In this document: positions 59,574-64,000 of the stretch, piece by piece
How the letters are laid out: every line of letters starts with the position of its first letter
Position numbering within the stretch: position 1 is the stretch's first letter
Assembly: GCF_008123425.1 (NCBI RefSeq)
Contig: NZ_VSSS01000014.1
Span: forward strand, 204,362 to 268,361
DNA from: Bradyrhizobium rifense
GTDB lineage: Bacteria > Pseudomonadota > Alphaproteobacteria > Rhizobiales > Xanthobacteraceae
Reading direction: 5' to 3'
Length of the DNA stretch: 64,000 nt
Program-made: the position numbers and the translations under genes
Notes under the pieces: generated by a model
Databases searched by the model: none
Seen by the model: only the letters and a program-made list of their open reading frames with translations
What the model was told of the DNA's origin: nothing

Positions 59574-60446
59574 TCAGCGATTGAGGCGCGCGAGCAGGCT
59601 CGACGTATCCCAGCGCTTGCCGCCCATCTTCTCGACCTCGGCGTAGAACTGGTCGACCAGTGCGGTGACAGGCAGATTGGCGCCGTTGCGGCGGGCCTCA
59701 GTCAGCGAGATCGAGAGGTCCTTGCGCATCCATTCGACCGCGAAGCCGAAATCGTACTTGTCCTCGTTCATGGTCTTGTAGCGGTTCTCCATCTGCCAGG
59801 ACTGCGCCGCGCCCTTGGAGATGGTCTCGATCACGGCCGCCACATCGAGGCCGGATTTCTTGGCGAAGTGGATACCCTCGGAGAGGCCCTGCACGAGGCC
59901 GGCGATGCAGATCTGGTTGACCATCTTGGTCAGCTGGCCGCTTCCGGCGGGCCCGAGCAGCTTGCACATCCGCGCATAGGCGCCCGTGATGATCGGCTCG
60001 GCGCCGGAATAGGCGCCGTCGGCGCCGCCGCACATCACCGTCAGCACGCCGTTCTCGGCGCCGGCCTGGCCGCCGGAGACGGGGGCGTCGATGAACTTGA
60101 AGCCGGCCTTGGTCGCGGCCGCATCGAGCTCGCGTGCGACTTCGGCGGAAGCGGTGGTGTGGTCGACGAAGGTCGCGCCCTTCTTCATGCCGGCAAAGGC
60201 GCCGTCGGCGCCTATCGTGACCGCGCGCAGATCGTTGTCGTTGCCGACGCAGCACATCACGAAATCCTGGCCTTCGGCCGCGGCCTTCGGGGTCGCCGCA
60301 GTCTTGCCGCCGAACTTGTCCGCCCACTCCTTCGCCTTGGCGGCGGTGCGGTTGTAGACGGTGACCTCATGGCCCCCTTTTTTCACGAGGTGTCCGGCCA
60401 TGGGGAAGCCCATCACGCCGAGACCGAGGAAAGCGACTTTAGCCAT
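59574..60446 (-). CDS. NAD(P)-dependent 3-hydroxyisobutyrate-dehydrogenase-family enzyme
   Basis: A 290-residue beta-hydroxyacid dehydrogenase. The Rossmann motif is AFLGLGVMGFPMAGHL near residues 5-20, the substrate motif is FIDAPVSGGQAGAENG and the catalytic Lys lies in GSGQLTKMVNQ (about 173). Relatives oxidise 3-hydroxyisobutyrate, tartronate semialdehyde, sulfolactaldehyde or succinic semialdehyde. The ATG at 60446 is chosen; the open frame continues upstream without a plausible start. It is followed closely by nhaD. Confidence 0.91.
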   Translation of the reverse strand: MAKVAFLGLGVMGFPMAGHLVKKGGHEVTVYNRTAAKAKEWADKFGGKTAATPKAAAEGQDFVMCCVGNDNDLRAVTIGADGAFAGMKKGATFVDHTTASAEVARELDAAATKAGFKFIDAPVSGGQAGAENGVLTVMCGGADGAYSGAEPIITGAYARMCKLLGPAGSGQLTKMVNQICIAGLVQGLSEGIHFAKKSGLDVAAVIETISKGAAQSWQMENRYKTMNEDKYDFGFAVEWMRKDLSISLTEARRNGANLPVTALVDQFYAEVEKMGGKRWDTSSLLARLNR

Positions 60447-60636
60447 GTGTGTGTCCGTAGCTTGAGTTTTACGGTTGCAGCCGGGCGAGGGGCGCCAGCC
60501 GGGGGTCCTGAGGTTCCGCGCTTGGGCGGACCGGGCGCACCATAAACCCTTGCCGCCGGAGGGCAACGGCTTCGTTTGGCGGCCTCCTGTGCTAGGATGG
60601 CGGACCTCAAGGACTTCAAAACAAGGGAGCGAAGGC

Positions 60637-61074
60637 ATGGGTGGCGTGAGCGTCGGCGTCCTCGATCATTTCAACATCCGGACCCGGAATCTGGCCGAGA
60701 CGGTCCGCTTCTACGAGGACGTGCTGGGCCTGGAAAAAGGCGCCCGGCCGAACTTCGCCTTCCCGGGCGCCTGGATGTACAGCGAGGGCAAGCCGGTGGT
60801 GCACCTCGTCGATATTTCCCCGACCTCGGAGCCACAGAAGCCGGATTCCGGCGTGGTCCACCACGTTGCCTTCGCCAGCACCGGTTTTGACGGCATGAAG
60901 CAGCGGCTGGCCTCCAAGGGCATGAAATTCGACTCCCGCCAGGTGCCCGGCGGCGATCTCTGGCAGATCTTCGTCCATGACCCCAATGGCGTCATGATCG
61001 AGCTTAATTACGAGGCGGCCAAGGAGCAGGGGGCGGCGCCCGCCGAGATGGCTGACGATATCGGCAAGCAGTAG
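60637..61074 (+). CDS. VOC family protein
   Basis: A 145-residue single-unit VOC protein with GAAGG just before the ATG. VLDHFNIRTRNLAETVRFYEDVLGLEKGARPNF supplies the first metal His, VHHVAFASTGFDGMKQRL the second, and DLWQIFVHDPNGVMIELNYE the Glu. It resembles the product of 6858-7364 in general layout. Probably an isomerase, glyoxalase-like or dioxygenase enzyme; substrate unknown. It diverges from the dehydrogenase gene. Confidence 0.87.
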   Translation: MGGVSVGVLDHFNIRTRNLAETVRFYEDVLGLEKGARPNFAFPGAWMYSEGKPVVHLVDISPTSEPQKPDSGVVHHVAFASTGFDGMKQRLASKGMKFDSRQVPGGDLWQIFVHDPNGVMIELNYEAAKEQGAAPAEMADDIGKQ

Positions 61075-61116
61075 CCTTTTGGCCGTTTCCGCTCTAATGG
61101 GGCATCCTCAAGCCTT

Positions 61117-61164
61117 GAGCATGATCTTATCGGAAAGCCGCCTACACTTTTCCGGATCATGCTC
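61117..61164. repeat. Imperfect inverted repeat (REP-like hairpin)
   Basis: GAGCATGATC at 61117-61126 pairs with GATCATGCTC at 61155-61164, and the inner TCGGAAA pairs with TTTTCCG with small mismatches, giving a hairpin of about 48 nt. It lies between the VOC gene and the Mrp gene and overlaps the Mrp upstream frame, just before its ribosome-binding site. Similar GATCATGCTC palindromes are dispersed in Bradyrhizobium-type genomes. Confidence 0.7.
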
Positions 61165-61182
61165 TACTCCAGGAGATGCGCT

Positions 61183-62322
61183 TTGAGCGTGACGCAGCAA
61201 CAGGTTCTCGACAGCCTCGCCAAGATCAAGTCGCCCCGCGGGGTCGCGCTCACCAATGCCAATGTGCTGAGCGCGATCAGCGCCTCCGACGGCAAGGTGT
61301 TCTTCTCGATCAATGTCGATGCCGCCGAGGCGCGGGCCTGGGAATCCGTCCGCGCCGAAGCCGAGGCCGCCGTGCGCGGCATTCCCGGCGTCACCACTGT
61401 GATGGTGGCGCTGACCGCCGAACGCAAGGCGGGTGCGGCACCTCCGCCGCCAACTCCGAGCCGCGGTACGCCGGGCGTGCAGTCGGTCCACGCCCACAAG
61501 CCGCCGCCGCAGGGCGGTGCCCAATCGCCGATGGCGCGGCAGTCCGAAATTCCGGGCGTCGCCGCCGTGATCGCAGTCGCCTCGGGCAAGGGCGGCGTCG
61601 GCAAATCGACCACCGCGCTCAATCTGGCGCTCGGCTTGCGCGACCTCGGCCTCAAGGTCGGGCTGCTCGATGCCGACATCTACGGCCCCTCGGTGCCGCG
61701 GCTGACCGGCCTGCACGAGAAGCCGGAGCTGGACGGCGAGCGGAAAATGATTCCGCTCAAGCGTTTCGGCCTCGCCATCATGTCGATCGGCTTCCTGGTC
61801 GAGGAAGAGACCGCGATGATCTGGCGCGGCCCGATGGTGATGTCGGCGGTGACGCAGATGCTGCGCGACGTCGCGTGGGGCACGCTCGACGTACTCGTCG
61901 TCGACATGCCGCCGGGCACCGGCGATGCCCAGCTGACGCTGGCGCAGAACGTGCCGCTGAAGGGCGCGGTGATCGTCTCGACCCCGCAGGACCTGTCCCT
62001 GATCGACGCGCGGCGCGGGCTTGCCATGTTCAAGAAGGTCAACGTGCCCGTGCTCGGCATCGTCGAGAACATGAGCTACTTCCAGTGCCCGCATTGCGGC
62101 ACGAAATCCGACATCTTCGGTCATGGCGGGGCGCGCCACGAGGCCGAGAAGCTCCAGGTACCGTTCCTGGGCGAAATCCCGCTGCACATGGCGATTCGCG
62201 CCACCTCGGACGCCGGCAATCCCGTCGTCGACAGCGAGCCGGACGGCCCCCATGCGGCGATCTATCGCGCCATCGCGGGACAGGTCCGGGACCAGCTCAA
62301 GGGCGTCATCGCAGCCGCTTGA
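61183..62322 (+). CDS. Mrp/ApbC-family iron-sulfur carrier ATPase
   Basis: A 379-residue P-loop NTPase. An N-terminal MIP18-like domain (residues 1-95) is followed by a Pro-rich linker, then the deviant Walker A VASGKGGVGKSTTALNLA near 136-153, the switch DADIYGPSVPRL and VVDMPPGTGDAQLTLAQ, and the Fe-S Cys pair NMSYFQCPHCGTK. The TTG start at 61183 is supported by AGGAGA 6 nt upstream; an ATG at 61159 lies in the REP hairpin. It transfers Fe-S clusters and could support the many Fe-S enzymes. It appears to be a single-gene unit. Confidence 0.92.
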   Translation: MSVTQQQVLDSLAKIKSPRGVALTNANVLSAISASDGKVFFSINVDAAEARAWESVRAEAEAAVRGIPGVTTVMVALTAERKAGAAPPPPTPSRGTPGVQSVHAHKPPPQGGAQSPMARQSEIPGVAAVIAVASGKGGVGKSTTALNLALGLRDLGLKVGLLDADIYGPSVPRLTGLHEKPELDGERKMIPLKRFGLAIMSIGFLVEEETAMIWRGPMVMSAVTQMLRDVAWGTLDVLVVDMPPGTGDAQLTLAQNVPLKGAVIVSTPQDLSLIDARRGLAMFKKVNVPVLGIVENMSYFQCPHCGTKSDIFGHGGARHEAEKLQVPFLGEIPLHMAIRATSDAGNPVVDSEPDGPHAAIYRAIAGQVRDQLKGVIAAA

Positions 62323-62462
62323 GCCGATTGTCTGGGAACATGCGACTTTGGTCGTCCCCCGTCATGCCAATGTCGCGTTCCGCGGCAAGGGCTTCCGTGT
62401 TAAACGCCACGGCAGCGAAGCCCCTTCGGTTCGGCGCGGTCCGCATCGCGTCGTCGGAATGA

Positions 62463-63608
<1,146 letters not shown>

Positions 63609-63635
63609 TCTTCGAACAAGTCGTAAGACCAAATG

Positions 63636-63667
63636 GCCCGGCCTCGTTCGCGAGGCCGGGCTTTTTC
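63636..63667 (+). terminator. Rho-independent terminator after the TRAP binding-protein gene
   Basis: The inverted repeat 63636-63646 / 63651-63661 (GCCCGGCCTCG and CGAGGCCGGGC) forms a perfect 11-bp GC-rich stem with a TTCG tetraloop, followed by TTTTTCTTT. It begins about 28 nt after the stop codon at 63608. Confidence 0.92.
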
Positions 63668-63855
63668 TTTGGCAGCGTATCGGGCGCCGAACAAAAATCC
63701 GCAAAACAACCCCATGCACAGTAGAGACGGGGTGACGGCATGTTGCGCGGTGACTACCGCCAACAGTTTGACGCATTGGGATAAATTAGAGGGAAGGGGC
63801 ATCGCCGCGCAGCCTTGGTCGGCGTGGTCATTTGGCGCAGGCCTGCTCCCACGCT

Positions 63856-63933
63856 GTCATTGCGAGCGCAGCGAAGAAATCCAGGGTCCCTCCGCGGAAA
63901 GATTCTGGATTGCTTCGCTGCGCTCGCAATGAC
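63856..63933. repeat. Long inverted repeat (dispersed hairpin element)
   Basis: The 29-nt arms at 63856-63884 and 63905-63933 are inverted copies with one mismatch (28 of 29), separated by 20 nt. Each arm contains ATTGCGAGCGCAGCGAAG. The element lies in the non-coding right end of the window, downstream of the terminator. No coding frame crosses it convincingly. Such palindromes are repeated across Rhizobiales chromosomes. Confidence 0.8.
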
Positions 63934-64000
63934 GCGCGGATGGAGTTGGGGCTCAGCCGAGCTTCGAAGCCGTTTGACACGACCAGGCTGAGCAAGAAAT

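Noticed and set aside
58266..60545. 759-codon open frame on the plus strand
   Set aside because: Antisense to nhaD and the dehydrogenase gene; its composition is a GC-skewed shadow with many Arg, Asp and His.

Overview
The window looks like chromosome of a GC-rich alphaproteobacterium of the Bradyrhizobium type. This is inferred from the families present: FixJ/NodW-like regulators, a class III cyclase fused to TolB-like and TPR regions, an Omp25/31-like porin, DUF1289, a full CtrA box, Tat-exported binding proteins and GC-rich palindromic repeats. No tRNA, rRNA, CRISPR array or intact insertion sequence was seen.

Layout. (1) 1-20.1 kb is a catabolic island. After a partial ABC ATPase at the left edge, a tight plus-strand operon (829-8756) encodes a three-subunit molybdenum hydroxylase, a cyanuric acid hydrolase/barbiturase-family ring-opening enzyme, an FAD monooxygenase, a VOC protein and an amidase. 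A minus-strand operon (13856 to 8753) encodes an NMT1/THI5-like ABC importer, a TrzA/AtzB-like deaminase-family hydrolase and a Rieske oxygenase. A creatininase-family gene follows, then a minus-strand operon (19044 to 14917) with a cupin, a RutB/BiuH-like isochorismatase-fold hydrolase, an FAD oxidase, a quinone reductase and an alpha/beta hydrolase, and finally a LysR regulator. The same perfect palindrome lies in both divergent promoters of this island. Taken together it looks like uptake, oxidation, ring opening and amide hydrolysis of an N-heterocycle (pyrimidine/barbiturate- or triazine-like; substrate unproven).

(2) 20.3-33.7 kb is one long plus-strand operon behind a near-consensus sigma-54 promoter: a peptide/opine-type ABC importer with a fused two-domain ATPase, a DeoR regulator, an M20 amidohydrolase, two kinases of the choline/aminoglycoside kinase fold, an inositol-phosphatase-family enzyme and ethanolamine ammonia-lyase EutB/EutC. 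It appears to import and break down an ethanolamine-containing compound for nitrogen, without microcompartment genes. Two divergent copies of a ~143-bp repeat bracket it.

(3) 33.8-45.1 kb is a mixed region: an MFS pump, a broken LysR gene, an AraC regulator, a minus-strand series (isochorismatase-fold hydrolase, XapX, YtcJ-like amidohydrolase, DoxX, VOC, AlgE-like porin, DUF1275) and a ring-cleavage-type VOC protein. (4) 45.1-54.5 kb is a regulatory region with gene debris (truncated Dps, a winged-helix fragment), a multi-PAS/GAF histidine kinase, a receiver-only and a FixJ-like response regulator, an AraC regulator, a small monooxygenase, a thioesterase and a cyclase-TPR protein. An 18-bp palindrome recurs around the FixJ-like gene. 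(5) 54.9-64 kb looks like ordinary backbone: porin, retropepsin-like protease, DUF1289, a membrane histidine kinase behind a CtrA box, NhaD antiporter, 3-hydroxyisobutyrate-dehydrogenase-family enzyme, VOC protein, Mrp/ApbC and a TRAP binding protein with a strong terminator.
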